Of a stretch of 64,000 bases of DNA, positions 46,264-54,818 are shown in pieces. Below the pieces are notes generated by a model. It was not told the DNA's origin and ran no database searches. It saw nothing but the letters and a program-made list of their open reading frames with translations. Position numbers and translations under genes: made by a program. The DNA is from an uncultured Lachnospiraceae bacterium (lineage in GTDB: Bacteria > Bacillota > Clostridia > Lachnospirales > Lachnospiraceae). Position 1 is the stretch's first letter, and each line of letters starts with the position of its first letter. The stretch is taken from assembly GCA_958402795.1 (NCBI GenBank), contig CATXUX010000006.1, positions 61,981 to 125,980 of the forward strand, written 5' to 3'.

Positions 46264-46439
46264 TTCACTCCCGCCTTTCCGATCCGTCTGTCATTTACAC
46301 ATTCTCATTTCCGCCTTCTACTGTATCACCGTTTTATGCAAAAGTCCAGCCAAAAGACCGTTATAACTGCGTGCCTCTCCGAATATAGTATTATCAAATG
46401 TTACTTTGACAGTAACGCCCCATGTATGGAGACCGTATC

Positions 46440-47261
46440 ATGAACAAAAAACTGACCGCTATCTTCCGCTCCGGAAAAATATTCCTGCTCTTTGCCGGTG
46501 CATTTTTGCTTGGGAGCCTGATCGGGTACTGCACGAAACAGGCCGAAGCATATTTTGCTCCCGAAGCCATCTCCTGCTCTGCTGAAGGAAACTGGGGGTT
46601 AAGTTTCCAAAACGACGGAGAGCCTCCTGTCGCCAACGCTACAATGGAAGAACTGAAACAGTACGACGCTTACTATGCCAAAGATACTGATGAAAAAGTG
46701 TTATACCTGACATTTGACGCCGGATTCGAAAACGGAAATACCCCTGCTATCCTGGATGCACTGAAAAAGCATCATGTCCAGGCGACCTTTTTTGTCGTAG
46801 GTACTTATATCGAATCCAATCCCGAACTGGTAAAACGAATGGCAGAAGAAGGACATATCGTGGGAAATCATACATGGCATCACCCGGATATGTCACAGAT
46901 CTCCACAAAGTCTGCATTTGAAAAAGAATTAAAGGACGTCGAAGATGCCTATCAAAAGCTGACCGGTGAGGAGATGACGAAATTCTACCGTCCGCCGCAG
47001 GGAAAATACAGCGAAACCAACCTGCAGATGGCAAAGGAGCTCGGCTACAAAACATTTTTCTGGAGTCTCGCCTATGTGGACTGGTACGAAAATGACCAGC
47101 CGACGCATGATGAGGCATTTGAAAAACTGCTCGGAAGAATCCATCCCGGTGCGATCGTGCTGCTGCACAGTACTTCAAAAACAAATGCTGAGATTCTGGA
47201 TGAACTCCTTACCAGATGGGAAGAAATGGGATATACCGTCAAACCTCTGACTGATTTGTAG
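46440..47261 (+). CDS. pdaA: Delta-lactam-biosynthetic de-N-acetylase (PdaA type), exported
   Basis: 273 residues from the ATG 8 nt after GGAG. The first ~35 residues contain a signal/anchor helix (IFLLFAGAFLLGSLIGYC). The polysaccharide deacetylase domain has the metal and base motifs LTFDAGFENG (about 87-96) and GNHTWHHPDM (about 144-153), plus RPPQGKYSE and HPGAIVLLHS. WGLSFQNDGEPPVANATMEELKQYDAYY before the domain (sections of residues 50-77) is special to PdaA, which forms muramic delta-lactam in the spore cortex. It should act in sporulation and germination; the DAGF variant is usual for PdaA. Confidence 0.92.
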   Translation: MNKKLTAIFRSGKIFLLFAGAFLLGSLIGYCTKQAEAYFAPEAISCSAEGNWGLSFQNDGEPPVANATMEELKQYDAYYAKDTDEKVLYLTFDAGFENGNTPAILDALKKHHVQATFFVVGTYIESNPELVKRMAEEGHIVGNHTWHHPDMSQISTKSAFEKELKDVEDAYQKLTGEEMTKFYRPPQGKYSETNLQMAKELGYKTFFWSLAYVDWYENDQPTHDEAFEKLLGRIHPGAIVLLHSTSKTNAEILDELLTRWEEMGYTVKPLTDL

Positions 47262-47317
47262 ATTTTTATGAAAATCCATTGCTTTTCCATACTTCTTTTA
47301 GTAAAATGTACATATGT

Positions 47318-47335
47318 ATGTTATTTACATAACTT
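47318..47335 (+). promoter_or_regulatory. Rex-like inverted repeat before the hydrogenase operon
   Basis: ATGTTATTTACATAACTT: GTTAT (47320-47324) and ATAAC (47329-47333) around a 4-nt centre, resembling the NADH-sensing Rex operator TTGTTA-N-TAACAA. It lies 57 bp before the first hydrogenase gene. A -10/-35 pair near it is unclear. Confidence 0.5.
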
Positions 47336-47391
47336 TATACTTCGACGGAATGATTTTTTCGCCGTATTACCAAGAAAAGAGGAGAATGATT

Positions 47392-49224
47392 ATGAGCAGA
47401 CTTGAAATTCCAAGTCCCGGCAGGGCGCAGGTTGTTGTCGAAGGCCTGTACCGGGATCTGGAGCGAAGAATCGAATCCAGTCCGCCGGGACTTTGTCCGG
47501 TGGATATGACGCGGGCGTTTTTGGAAATGTGCCACACGCAGTCCTGTGGGAAATGTGTTCCCTGCCGCGTTGGTCTGTGGCAGTTAAAAAATCTGCTGAC
47601 TGACGTACTGAACGGGGAAGCTACCATGGCTACACTGGATGAGTTAAACGATCTGTCAGTTTCGATCATGGAAAGTTCCGACTGTGCCATCGGATACGAA
47701 GCGGCATATATGGTATATAAGAGTTTGATCGGATGCCGTGAAGATTACGAAGAGCATATCCGCCAGGGCCGGTGTACCTGTCAGTATACCCAGCCGGTTC
47801 CCTGTGTATCCCTTTGCCCTGCACATGTTGATATTCCGGGTTATATCGCCCTTGTCAGTGAAGGACGTTACGCGGACGCGATCCGGCTGATCCGCAAGGA
47901 TAATCCGTTCCCGACCACCTGCGGTTTTATCTGCGAGCATCCCTGTGAGGCACGCTGCCGCCGCAATATTGTAGACGACGCTGTCAATATCCGCGGACTG
48001 AAGCGGGTTGCTGCCGATTATGCGGGAGAAGTTCCGCCTCCGAAATGTCCGCCTTCCACAGGAAAGCATATTGCCATCGTAGGCGGCGGTCCGGTAGGGT
48101 TAAGCGCCGCTTATTTCCTGCAGTTAATGGGACACCAGACTCACGTATATGAGATGCTTCCGGAACTGGGCGGTATGCTCCGGTACGGAATTCCGAATTA
48201 CCGCCTTCCAAAAGACCGTTTGGACGACGATATCGACGCCATCTTAAAGACCGGCGTTGAAGTAGAATGCAATAGGCGGATCGGTGAAGATATCACGATC
48301 CAGAGTCTCCGTGAAGAATACGACGCCGTCCTGATCGCGATCGGCGCCAGTACCGATAAAAAGCTCGGTATCGAGGGAGAAAATGCAGAAGGCGTACTCT
48401 CCGCCGTACAGTTTCTGCGTGATGTAGGCGAGGGACACCCGACCGACCTGAGCGGGCAGGAAGTCGCTGTCATCGGAGGCGGCAATGTCTCGATGGACGC
48501 AGTCCGCACGGCAAAACGTCTCGGCGCGAAAAAGGTCAGCATCGTATATCGCCGCCGGGTGGCAGACATGACCGCTCTCGCTGCTGAGATCGAAGGCGCT
48601 ATCGCCGAAGGGATCGAAGTCAAGACATTGATGGCACCGTCACGGATCGTCACCGATGAAAACGGACATGTTTCCGGTATCTATGTAACCCCGCAGATGA
48701 TCAGCAAGATCAAAAATGACCGTGCCAGCGTCTGTCCGACCGGCGAGCCGGATGTCCTTGTCCCCTGCCAGACTTTGATCGTGGCGATCGGACAGGATAT
48801 CGAGTCCCGCCATTTTGCAGAAGCCGGCGTCCCCGTGCAGCGCGGAAAACTGCAGACTGCCAGCACCGGCGGCTTTGACAATATTCCCGGTGTATTTGCC
48901 GGAGGCGACTGTGCGTCCGGTCCTGCCACGGTGATCAAAGCGATCGCGGCGGCAAAAGTGGTTGCCGCAAATATCGACGAATATCTGGGATACCACCACA
49001 CAATCAGCTGCGATGTAGAGGTTCCGGAACCCCGTCTGGACGACCGTCCTCCGTGCGGCAGAGTCAATATGACTGAACGGGAAGCCGGAGAACGTGTCTG
49101 TGACTTTGAAGGCGTAGAAAACTGTATGTCCGAAGCCGAGGCCAAGCAGGAAGCCGAGCGCTGCCTGCGGTGTGATCATTTCGGCTACGGTATATTCAAA
49201 GGAGGACGGGAAAAGATATGGTAA
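47392..49224 (+). CDS. Flavin NAD(P)H oxidoreductase partner of the hydrogenase (NuoF C-terminal/GltD-like fusion)
   Basis: 610 residues from the ATG 7 nt after GAGGAG. The first part (about 30-125) is the iron-sulfur region of NuoF-type subunits, with the cluster cysteines in CHTQSCGKCVPCRVG and a later C in SDCAIGYEA. Next is a GltD-like 4Fe-4S segment (CVSLCPAHVDIPGYI ... CGFICEHPCEARCRRN), then a FAD/NAD(P) pyridine-disulfide oxidoreductase (IAIVGGGPVGLSAAYFLQ at about 222, and EVAVIGGGNVSMDAVRTA at about 360). It overlaps the hydrogenase gene by 7 bp. It would pass electrons between NAD(P)H and the hydrogenase, perhaps in an electron-bifurcating complex; this is inferred. Confidence 0.9.
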   Translation: MSRLEIPSPGRAQVVVEGLYRDLERRIESSPPGLCPVDMTRAFLEMCHTQSCGKCVPCRVGLWQLKNLLTDVLNGEATMATLDELNDLSVSIMESSDCAIGYEAAYMVYKSLIGCREDYEEHIRQGRCTCQYTQPVPCVSLCPAHVDIPGYIALVSEGRYADAIRLIRKDNPFPTTCGFICEHPCEARCRRNIVDDAVNIRGLKRVAADYAGEVPPPKCPPSTGKHIAIVGGGPVGLSAAYFLQLMGHQTHVYEMLPELGGMLRYGIPNYRLPKDRLDDDIDAILKTGVEVECNRRIGEDITIQSLREEYDAVLIAIGASTDKKLGIEGENAEGVLSAVQFLRDVGEGHPTDLSGQEVAVIGGGNVSMDAVRTAKRLGAKKVSIVYRRRVADMTALAAEIEGAIAEGIEVKTLMAPSRIVTDENGHVSGIYVTPQMISKIKNDRASVCPTGEPDVLVPCQTLIVAIGQDIESRHFAEAGVPVQRGKLQTASTGGFDNIPGVFAGGDCASGPATVIKAIAAAKVVAANIDEYLGYHHTISCDVEVPEPRLDDRPPCGRVNMTEREAGERVCDFEGVENCMSEAEAKQEAERCLRCDHFGYGIFKGGREKIW

Positions 49225-50966
49225 ACATTACATTAGACAACCAGAACCTATCCGTGCCGGAAGGTACAACAATCATGGAAGCAGCCGCCGGAATCGGAAT
49301 CCCGATCCCCAAGCTCTGCTACCTCAAAGGGATCAATGAAATCGCCGCCTGCCGCGTGTGCGTGGTAGAGATTGAAGGAATGCAGCGTCTGATCACTGCC
49401 TGCAACAATGCTGTCAAGGAAGGCATGGTCATCCACACCAACAGTCCAAAGGTCCGGGAAGCACGTAAGAAAACGGTACAGCTTATTTTGTCGCAGCATG
49501 ACTGTAAATGTGCAACCTGCGTGCGCAGCGGGAACTGCTCCCTGCAGCAGGTCGCCAACGATCTGAACCTCATCGACCTTCCCTATAAGCAGCGGCTGGA
49601 GGACTTCCCGTGGGACAAGAACTTCCCGCTTATCCGGGATTCCCGGAAATGCATCAAATGCATGCGCTGTATCCAGGTCTGTGATAAAATACAGGATTTA
49701 CATATCTGGGATGTGACAAGTACCGGTTCCAGAACTACGATCAATGTTGCAGGAAACCGTAAGATATCCGAAGTATCCTGCTCTCTCTGCGGACAGTGCG
49801 TTACCCATTGTCCGGTAGGAGCTCTGCGTGAACGCGACGATACAGAAAAAGTCTTCAGCGCCATCGCCGATAAGGACAAAGTTGTTGTCGCTCAGGTCGC
49901 GCCCGCCGTGCGTACAGCCTGGGGTGAAGCTCTGGGAATCCCGCTTGAAGAGGCGTCCGTCGGAAAAATCATGGACTCCCTGAAACGTCTCGGCGTAGAC
50001 TACGTATTTGATACGACTTTCTCCGCAGATCTGACGATCATGGAAGAAGCAAACGAATTTCTTGAGCGGTTCAAGAAAGGCGAAACCCGCTATCGTCCGA
50101 TGTTTACCTCCTGCTGCCCGGGTTGGATCCGTTTTATCAAATCCCAGTATCCACATCTGGTGCCGCAGCTTTCCTCTGCAAAATCACCGCAGCAGATGTT
50201 CGGTGCCGTGATGAAAACGTATTTTGCAGAGTCCATCGGCGTGAGTCCGGAAAATATTTACACCGTATCTATCATGCCCTGCATCGCCAAAAAAGGGGAA
50301 CAAAACATGGAGTTGTACCATGGAGAATATGCCGGTCATGATATCGACGCCGTACTCACTACACGGGAACTGACACGGATGATCCGCGCCGCTCACATCG
50401 CGCCGTTCACCCTCAAAGACCGGGAGTGCGATACGCTTATGAAAGAAGGATCCGGTGCAGGCGTCATTTTCGGTACGACCGGAGGCGTTATGGAAGCCGC
50501 ACTGCGCTCCGCGCACTACTTTGCAACCGGACGGAATCCGGAGCCAGATGCGTTCAAAATCGTCAGAAGTCCTGCGTTTGAAACCGGCGTTATGGAGGCA
50601 GAAGTCGAGATCGGCGGTGCTTCTATCCGTGCAGCAGTCGTCAGCGGACTCGGAAATACGCGCAAACTGCTCGACTCCATCGAGCGCGGTGATGTGCATT
50701 ACGATTTCGTGGAAGTCATGGCCTGTCCCGGCGGCTGCGTCGGCGGAGGCGGTCAGCCGATCCATGACGGAGAAGAACTGGCCCACGAGCGCGGACAAAA
50801 TCTGTACTTCCTCGATCAGAACGCGAAGATCCGGTTCTCGCACGAGAACCCGGATGTCCAGAGGCTCTACTCTGATTATATGGAAAAGCCGCTGTCCCAC
50901 AAGGCGCATATGCTTCTGCATACAGACCATAATGCATGGGAAATGCCACGCCCGGACCGGCCGTAA
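49218..50966 (+). CDS. [FeFe] hydrogenase catalytic subunit, group A type
   Basis: 582 residues, cytosolic. N-terminal 2Fe-2S ferredoxin (CYLKGINEIAACRVC, about 34-48), His-ligated 4Fe-4S (HDCKCATCVRSGNC, about 94-107) and a double 4Fe-4S ferredoxin (CIKCMRCIQVC and CSLCGQCVTHC). The H-cluster domain has all three signatures: TSCCPGW (L1), MPCIAKKGEQ (L2) and MACPGGCVGGGGQP (L3). It makes or uses H2. Operon context with a GltD/NuoF-like partner fits the bifurcating or glutamate-synthase-linked type (group A2 or A3 in common schemes). A strong terminator follows. Confidence 0.96.
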   Translation: MVNITLDNQNLSVPEGTTIMEAAAGIGIPIPKLCYLKGINEIAACRVCVVEIEGMQRLITACNNAVKEGMVIHTNSPKVREARKKTVQLILSQHDCKCATCVRSGNCSLQQVANDLNLIDLPYKQRLEDFPWDKNFPLIRDSRKCIKCMRCIQVCDKIQDLHIWDVTSTGSRTTINVAGNRKISEVSCSLCGQCVTHCPVGALRERDDTEKVFSAIADKDKVVVAQVAPAVRTAWGEALGIPLEEASVGKIMDSLKRLGVDYVFDTTFSADLTIMEEANEFLERFKKGETRYRPMFTSCCPGWIRFIKSQYPHLVPQLSSAKSPQQMFGAVMKTYFAESIGVSPENIYTVSIMPCIAKKGEQNMELYHGEYAGHDIDAVLTTRELTRMIRAAHIAPFTLKDRECDTLMKEGSGAGVIFGTTGGVMEAALRSAHYFATGRNPEPDAFKIVRSPAFETGVMEAEVEIGGASIRAAVVSGLGNTRKLLDSIERGDVHYDFVEVMACPGGCVGGGGQPIHDGEELAHERGQNLYFLDQNAKIRFSHENPDVQRLYSDYMEKPLSHKAHMLLHTDHNAWEMPRPDRP

Positions 50967-50989
50967 TCAAAACGTAGCATTTGTTTCCT

Positions 50990-51036
50990 ATCCCGGAAAG
51001 TGTCCCACACTTCCCGGGATATTTTCTTTCCTTTTT
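50990..51036 (+). terminator. Hydrogenase operon terminator
   Basis: ATCCCGGAAAGTGT pairs with ACACTTCCCGGGAT (one mismatch, CCC loop), followed by ATTTTCTTTCCTTTTTT. Confidence 0.9.
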
Positions 51037-51134
51037 TCATTCACGCTCGTTCGCGTAACCTTTTTCTTCTAATTTCCATATCATAATAGGGAGAATGACA
51101 AAAGATCTTTTTATAAGGAAAGGAGTTTTTGAAG

Positions 51135-51641
51135 ATGGCGAATTATCAGAACAATATGCGTTGTGGAAGAGCCGGGAATGTGTATCAGCAGCGGCCTTCA
51201 TACCGCCGCCAAACCCCCGGGACCATGAACCGTTCCATGTCAAATCCTACCGGGCTGCAGCGTAGAATGGAATCCGATGACGGCTGCGGCTGCGGAAACA
51301 ACGCAAGACAGCAGCGAATGGAGTCCAATGACGGCTGCGGCTGCGGAAATGACGCAAGACAGCAGCGCATGGAATCCGATGACGGCTGCGGCTGTGGAAA
51401 TGATACAAGACAGCAGCGCAGCAGAATGCCGGAACGACGCTCTGACACAAGAGAATCGGATGAAGTAAAGGCCTGCCGCTGCCGGGAAGAAGATGAACTG
51501 GGAGGAATGCCGCTTGCCATGGCGTATGTTCCGTGGCAGAAATGGTGTGATATCTATGAACCTCAGGAGGGTTTCGCAAGAGGAACCGTCTTTGCGCAGT
51601 TGGATAAACCATTTCACGGGAGAGGAGGCTGCAACCGATGA
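51135..51641 (+). CDS. cotJA: CotJA-like spore coat protein with N-terminal repeats
   Basis: 168 residues from the ATG 9 nt after AAGGAG. The C-terminal 45 residues (GGMPLAMAYVPWQKWCDIYEP and EGFARGTVFAQLDKPF) are the CotJA domain. The N-terminal ~100 residues are extra: basic, Gln/Arg-rich, with three tandem 17-residue repeats holding a CGCG core (residues 44-94). Typical CotJA is about 80 residues. The repeats may crosslink through cysteines in the coat. It opens the cotJA-B-C operon and overlaps cotJB by 4 bp. A mother-cell (SigE) promoter is likely but the -10 near 51080 is only suggestive. Confidence 0.88.
   Translation: MANYQNNMRCGRAGNVYQQRPSYRRQTPGTMNRSMSNPTGLQRRMESDDGCGCGNNARQQRMESNDGCGCGNDARQQRMESDDGCGCGNDTRQQRSRMPERRSDTRESDEVKACRCREEDELGGMPLAMAYVPWQKWCDIYEPQEGFARGTVFAQLDKPFHGRGGCNR
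51264..51416 (+). repeat. Three 51-bp tandem repeats inside cotJA
   Basis: Units of 51 bp encode RMES(D/N)DGCGCGN(N/D)(A/T)RQQ three times. The copies differ by a few substitutions, giving a cysteine/glycine-rich, acidic-basic mosaic. Copy number could vary between strains. Confidence 0.9.
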
Positions 51642-51907
51642 GCGAATGCCTGTGTAAAAAAGATCTGCTGGAACGGATCAATCAAGCCAGCTTTGCGGTA
51701 GATGACGTAAAGTTGTATCTTGACACACATCCCTGTGATGAAGATGCGCTAAAGTTTTTCCGTGAAAACAGCCGCATCCGAAATGAAGCACTGAAAGAAT
51801 ATGCAGAAAATTACGGACCTCTTACAGTAGATACGGCAGTAGATTCCTGCACCAAAAACTGGAACTGGATCGATGAGCCATGGCCGTGGCAGGAAGGAGG
51901 ATGCTGA
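51638..51907 (+). CDS. cotJB: CotJB spore coat protein
   Basis: 89 residues. The CotJB domain is clear: LLERINQASFAVDDVKLYLDTHPCDEDALKFF (about 9-40 in sections), followed by YGPLTVDTA and the tryptophan-rich end WNWIDEPWPWQEGGC. It is needed for CotJC to join the spore coat in Bacillus. It starts after GGAGGCTGCAACCG and overlaps cotJA; cotJC follows after 3 bp. Normal in length and intact, so the coat complex lost only CotJC's end. Confidence 0.94.
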   Translation: MSECLCKKDLLERINQASFAVDDVKLYLDTHPCDEDALKFFRENSRIRNEALKEYAENYGPLTVDTAVDSCTKNWNWIDEPWPWQEGGC

Positions 51908-51910
51908 TTC

Positions 51911-52333
51911 ATGTGGAATTATGAAAAAAGACTACAGTATCCGGTAAAAATTTCAAAAACAAACCCGGAAATGGCGCAAGTCATCATTACACAATTTGGC
52001 GGCCCTGACGGAGAGCTGGCAGCCTCAATGCGTTATCTGTCACAGCGGTATACAATGCCCTATAATGAAGTGACCGGAATTCTTACAGACATCGGCACGG
52101 AGGAACTTGCCCATATGGAAATGATCTGCGCCATCGTTCATCAACTTACCCGTGACCTGACTCCGGAGCAGTTAAAAGCCTCTGGCTTTGATAAATACTA
52201 CGTAGATCACACGCTGGCGCTCTGGCCGCTGGCGGCAAGCGGTTCTCCGTGGACGGCAACCTATTTTCAATCAAAAGGAGATCCCATCACCGATCTGCAC
52301 GAAGATATGGCTGCAGATGGTGCGATTGTGTAA
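51911..52333 (+). pseudogene. cotJC: cotJC, manganese-catalase-like coat protein truncated by the ICE
   Basis: The first 140 codons are normal: YPVKISKTNPEMAQVIITQFGGPDGELAASMRYLSQRY with the first metal glutamate, TDIGTEELAHMEM with the next Glu/His pair, and ends at LHEDMAADGAIV. The family runs on for about 45-50 more residues and holds a further metal-binding histidine/glutamate region, here lost. The stop arises from foreign sequence: after GCGATTGTG comes TAAAGAC, and AT-rich ICE DNA continues. The gene is thus split at the element's left end. The rest should lie at the right end, beyond this window. A truncated protein may still be made but is unlikely to be active. Confidence 0.85.
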
Positions 52334-52370
52334 AGACAACATTGAGGTTTTAAAAGATAGTTCCCGATAA

Positions 52371-52391
52371 TCTGGCATACTAGCTGCCAGA
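52371..52391. other. Inverted repeat at the left end of the element
   Basis: TCTGGCA (52371-52377) and TGCCAGA (52385-52391), perfect 7-bp arms, between the cotJC break and the recombinase stop. A related sequence CTGGCAGG is near 54056 close to the tnpW stop. It may be a terminator for the recombinase gene or part of the att region. Confidence 0.5.
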
Positions 52392-52401
52392 TATGAGAAC
52401 C

Positions 52402-53970
52402 TTAGAAATTCCAATGTATTTCAATAGGTACTTCCTTAGTTACAGGGTCTTTTTTGCCGACCAATACATAATCAATCAGCTTTTCAACCGTTTCCCTGTC
52501 TAAGTGTTCAAGATTTGTATATTGCTCGATTAACTGTCGTCTGTTGTCGCCAATCAGCATTTTTCTTTCAATAACATCAAGCTGTTTCTGCGTATCAATT
52601 ACCAGTTTTTCGAGCCTTTCCTTTTGTGTTGAGAAGTCTTTGGATAAATCCAAGTAGTTGAGTTCAGAAAGAATACCTTTTATCTTATCTAAATATAATT
52701 CACGGATTCCTTTTGTGTATTCTGCAATCTTCTTTTGATAAGCAGCAATTTCCGTTTCCAGAGCTTCTTTTTGACCTCGCAAATCATTGTTAAATTGCAC
52801 ATTCTGTTCAAGCTCATCTTTGTCAAGATATTCTGCGGATAACTTATTAAGTTCATCAATCACAGCTTTTTCTAATTTGTCTACTGAAATGAAAGAACCT
52901 ATACAAGCGTCCTTTGCTACATGGCGGTTAGAACATTGCAAATAATGTTTACCACGATTCTTTGATGAACGCATTGTATAACCACAATTCATGCAACGAG
53001 CTTTTCTGGCAAATAAGCCGATTGTGCCAACTGTGAAAGGTTTTGCCTTTTGAGCTACCAACGCTTGAACTCTATCCCATAACTCACGGTCAATAATCGG
53101 TTCATGTGTTCCCTCAACTCTGTACCATTGGTCTTTTGGTCTGGGTTTGTTTTGCTTTGTCTTATAAGAAACGCTGCCATATTTCCCTTGAACCATATTA
53201 CCGATATAGATTTCATTTACCAACATATCTGATATGGCAAAATATTTCCATAGGGTACTGTTTTTCGTTTTGGGCTGCTTGTAACGCAAGCCATGAAGTC
53301 GCTTGTATTCCGTAGGATTTGGGATTCCTCTGTCATTCAACATACGGGCAATAGCAGTCTTTCCATATCCCTGTGAAAACAGTGTAAAAACTTCTCTGAC
53401 AACTTCCGCAGCTTCTTCATCAATAATCAAATGCCCTTTTATGTCAGGGTCTTTTTTGTAACCATACAGGGCAAAAGCACCGATATGGTGTCCGTTCTTT
53501 CTTCTGTCAGTGAGAACGCTTTTAATATTCTCTGACATATCCTCCAAGTACCACTCATTCACCAGACCGTTAATCTGTCTTGATTTCTTATTTCCCTTAT
53601 TAGCCGTATCTGCATTATCAACAATACTGATGAAGCGAATACCCCAAAGAGGAAAAAGACCGTGGATATATTTTTCCACTAACTCTAGTTCTCTGGTAAA
53701 TCTGGATTGTGTCTTACAAAGGACAATATCAAATTTATGATTCTTTGCGTCCTCCAACAACCTGTTAAATTCTGGTCGTCGTCTGTCAGAACCAGTATAA
53801 TCATCGTCACTGTATATGTTGTAGACTTCCCAACCATGCTCTAATGAGTATTGAAGCAACATTGACTTTTGATTCTGAATACTGTTACTGTCGTCTGTTT
53901 CTGATTGTTTGTTTCTATCTTCCTCTGATAAGCGGCAATAAATAGCAACTCTTGATTTTGATTCTATCAT
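52402..53970 (-). CDS. Large serine recombinase of the TnpX/TndX class (element integrase)
   Basis: 522 residues. The resolvase domain (about 6-150) has the catalytic serine S15 in VAIYCRLSEED and the QKSMLLQYSLEHGWE and DDYTGSDRRRPEFNRLLEDA stretches. A recombinase domain follows (about 175-290, FALYGYKKDP, GYGKTAIARMLNDRGIPNP). A zinc ribbon (CMNCGYTMRSS ... CSNRH, about 330-360) and a coiled coil (about 400-470) complete it. This class integrates and excises ICEs such as Tn5397 and Tn4451 without replication. Its position next to the cotJC junction identifies it as the enzyme that made the insertion. The start codon follows AAAGGAG. Confidence 0.95.
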   Translation of the reverse strand: MIESKSRVAIYCRLSEEDRNKQSETDDSNSIQNQKSMLLQYSLEHGWEVYNIYSDDDYTGSDRRRPEFNRLLEDAKNHKFDIVLCKTQSRFTRELELVEKYIHGLFPLWGIRFISIVDNADTANKGNKKSRQINGLVNEWYLEDMSENIKSVLTDRRKNGHHIGAFALYGYKKDPDIKGHLIIDEEAAEVVREVFTLFSQGYGKTAIARMLNDRGIPNPTEYKRLHGLRYKQPKTKNSTLWKYFAISDMLVNEIYIGNMVQGKYGSVSYKTKQNKPRPKDQWYRVEGTHEPIIDRELWDRVQALVAQKAKPFTVGTIGLFARKARCMNCGYTMRSSKNRGKHYLQCSNRHVAKDACIGSFISVDKLEKAVIDELNKLSAEYLDKDELEQNVQFNNDLRGQKEALETEIAAYQKKIAEYTKGIRELYLDKIKGILSELNYLDLSKDFSTQKERLEKLVIDTQKQLDVIERKMLIGDNRRQLIEQYTNLEHLDRETVEKLIDYVLVGKKDPVTKEVPIEIHWNF

Positions 53971-54051
53971 GCTTCGTTCTCCTTTTAGAGAAGACGAAAC
54001 AAACTATCTCTACATAATGTTATTATAACATCTTGTAGGATAGTTTGTCTA

Positions 54052-54195
54052 TCATCTGGCAGGAGTTGCCTTTCCTTTATTTTTTTCATATTGATTTATC
54101 AACTCTATCCATTTTAGAGTAAATGCTTTTGTAAACGCCGCTTTATCACAATTTTTAAAAACATTCTTGCAAACTACTTTTGCGTCATTTGCCAT
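54052..54195 (-). CDS. tnpW: Transposon-encoded protein TnpW
   Basis: 47 residues, starting MANDAKVVCKNVFKNCDKAA and continuing FTKAFTLKWIELINQ to GKATPAR. Matches my memory of TnpW, a short protein encoded beside the serine recombinase in Tn4451/Tn5397-type elements. GAGGTGG lies 4-5 nt before the ATG. Its role is unknown; it may assist recombination or excision. It is upstream of the recombinase gene and in the same direction, 81 bp apart. Too short for most gene callers, but the family match and ribosome-binding site make it real. Confidence 0.8.
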   Translation of the reverse strand: MANDAKVVCKNVFKNCDKAAFTKAFTLKWIELINQYEKNKGKATPAR

Positions 54196-54577
54196 TGAAC
54201 CACCTCACTACAATATATTTACAAAGTATGCAAAAATGCTTGTACATTATGAAAGAATTTGTCTATAAATAAGAAGTAATCAGATGGCTTTGGAAAGCTC
54301 CACTGGAATTTCACCATTCCCATTCTGATGGGTGAACCGCACCATGCGAGTGTATCATTATTCTGATATACGGGTCATGGCAGCAACTTTTCCAACAGTC
54401 GCTTACGGATCACTGGCGTGGTCGCTCGCTTCTTTATCCCTCCTTTTCATGGGTCGTGGCGTTCCAGTCCGTCGGCTCACCGCATATCAAACGTATCTGA
54501 TTACTTTATTCAATTTTCAAAGAACACTTGTAAAACGGAGCTGGAATGAGGTGGTATCACACTCCGTATATATTCGC
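54196..54577. other. Noncoding region of the element with no confident gene
   Basis: 382 bp between tnpW and the Orf8-like gene. A GC-richer core (about 54385-54520) stands out from the AT-rich surroundings. A plus-strand frame (54332-54604) covers it but has no ribosome-binding site and an odd composition. I recall similar sequences in other Clostridial elements near the same genes, which would fit a conserved RNA or cis site; this is not tested. Confidence 0.35.
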
Positions 54578-54817
54578 TTATTTCACTCTGACTTCAAAAC
54601 CTAGAATTGCTTTAATAAGAGCAGCTTTAATTCTGCCTTTCAGTTCCATATCGACCACAATATACATATTTCCGTGTTCATCATAGAACGAGCGTAAACT
54701 TGCTTTTGATATGTAAGCGTCATAGTGATTTAATATTTTCTCTATTGCCACTTCGTCGCCATCAGCAGCTAAACTGATTGTGGAGAATAGAGGACACTTT
54801 TTTGTAGACTTCATCAT
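54578..54817 (-). CDS. Tn916 Orf8-like helix-turn-helix protein
   Basis: 79 residues. The helical pattern LAADGDEVAIEKILNHYDAYISKASLRSFYDEHGNMYIVVD (about 17-57 in sections) and the end RIKAALIKAILGFEV match Orf8 of Tn916 and the HTH_16 family. It starts after GAGGAGG, one base after the Orf7-like stop, so the two are coupled. In Tn916, Orf7 and Orf8 act in control of transfer-gene expression. The DNA-binding role here is inferred from that. Confidence 0.88.
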   Translation of the reverse strand: MMKSTKKCPLFSTISLAADGDEVAIEKILNHYDAYISKASLRSFYDEHGNMYIVVDMELKGRIKAALIKAILGFEVRVK

Positions 54818-54818
54818 G

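Noticed and set aside
47314..47391. N-terminal extension of the hydrogenase flavoprotein
   Set aside because: The 26 extra codons cover the Rex-like site and lack a ribosome-binding site; the ATG at 47392 has GAGGAG at good spacing.
51264..51416. CRISPR-like direct repeats
   Set aside because: Units are contiguous, in frame with cotJA and have no spacers or nearby cas genes.
54332..54604. 90-codon plus-strand ORF in the element
   Set aside because: No ribosome-binding site, unusual composition, and it overlaps the end of the Orf8-like gene; more likely a noncoding region.
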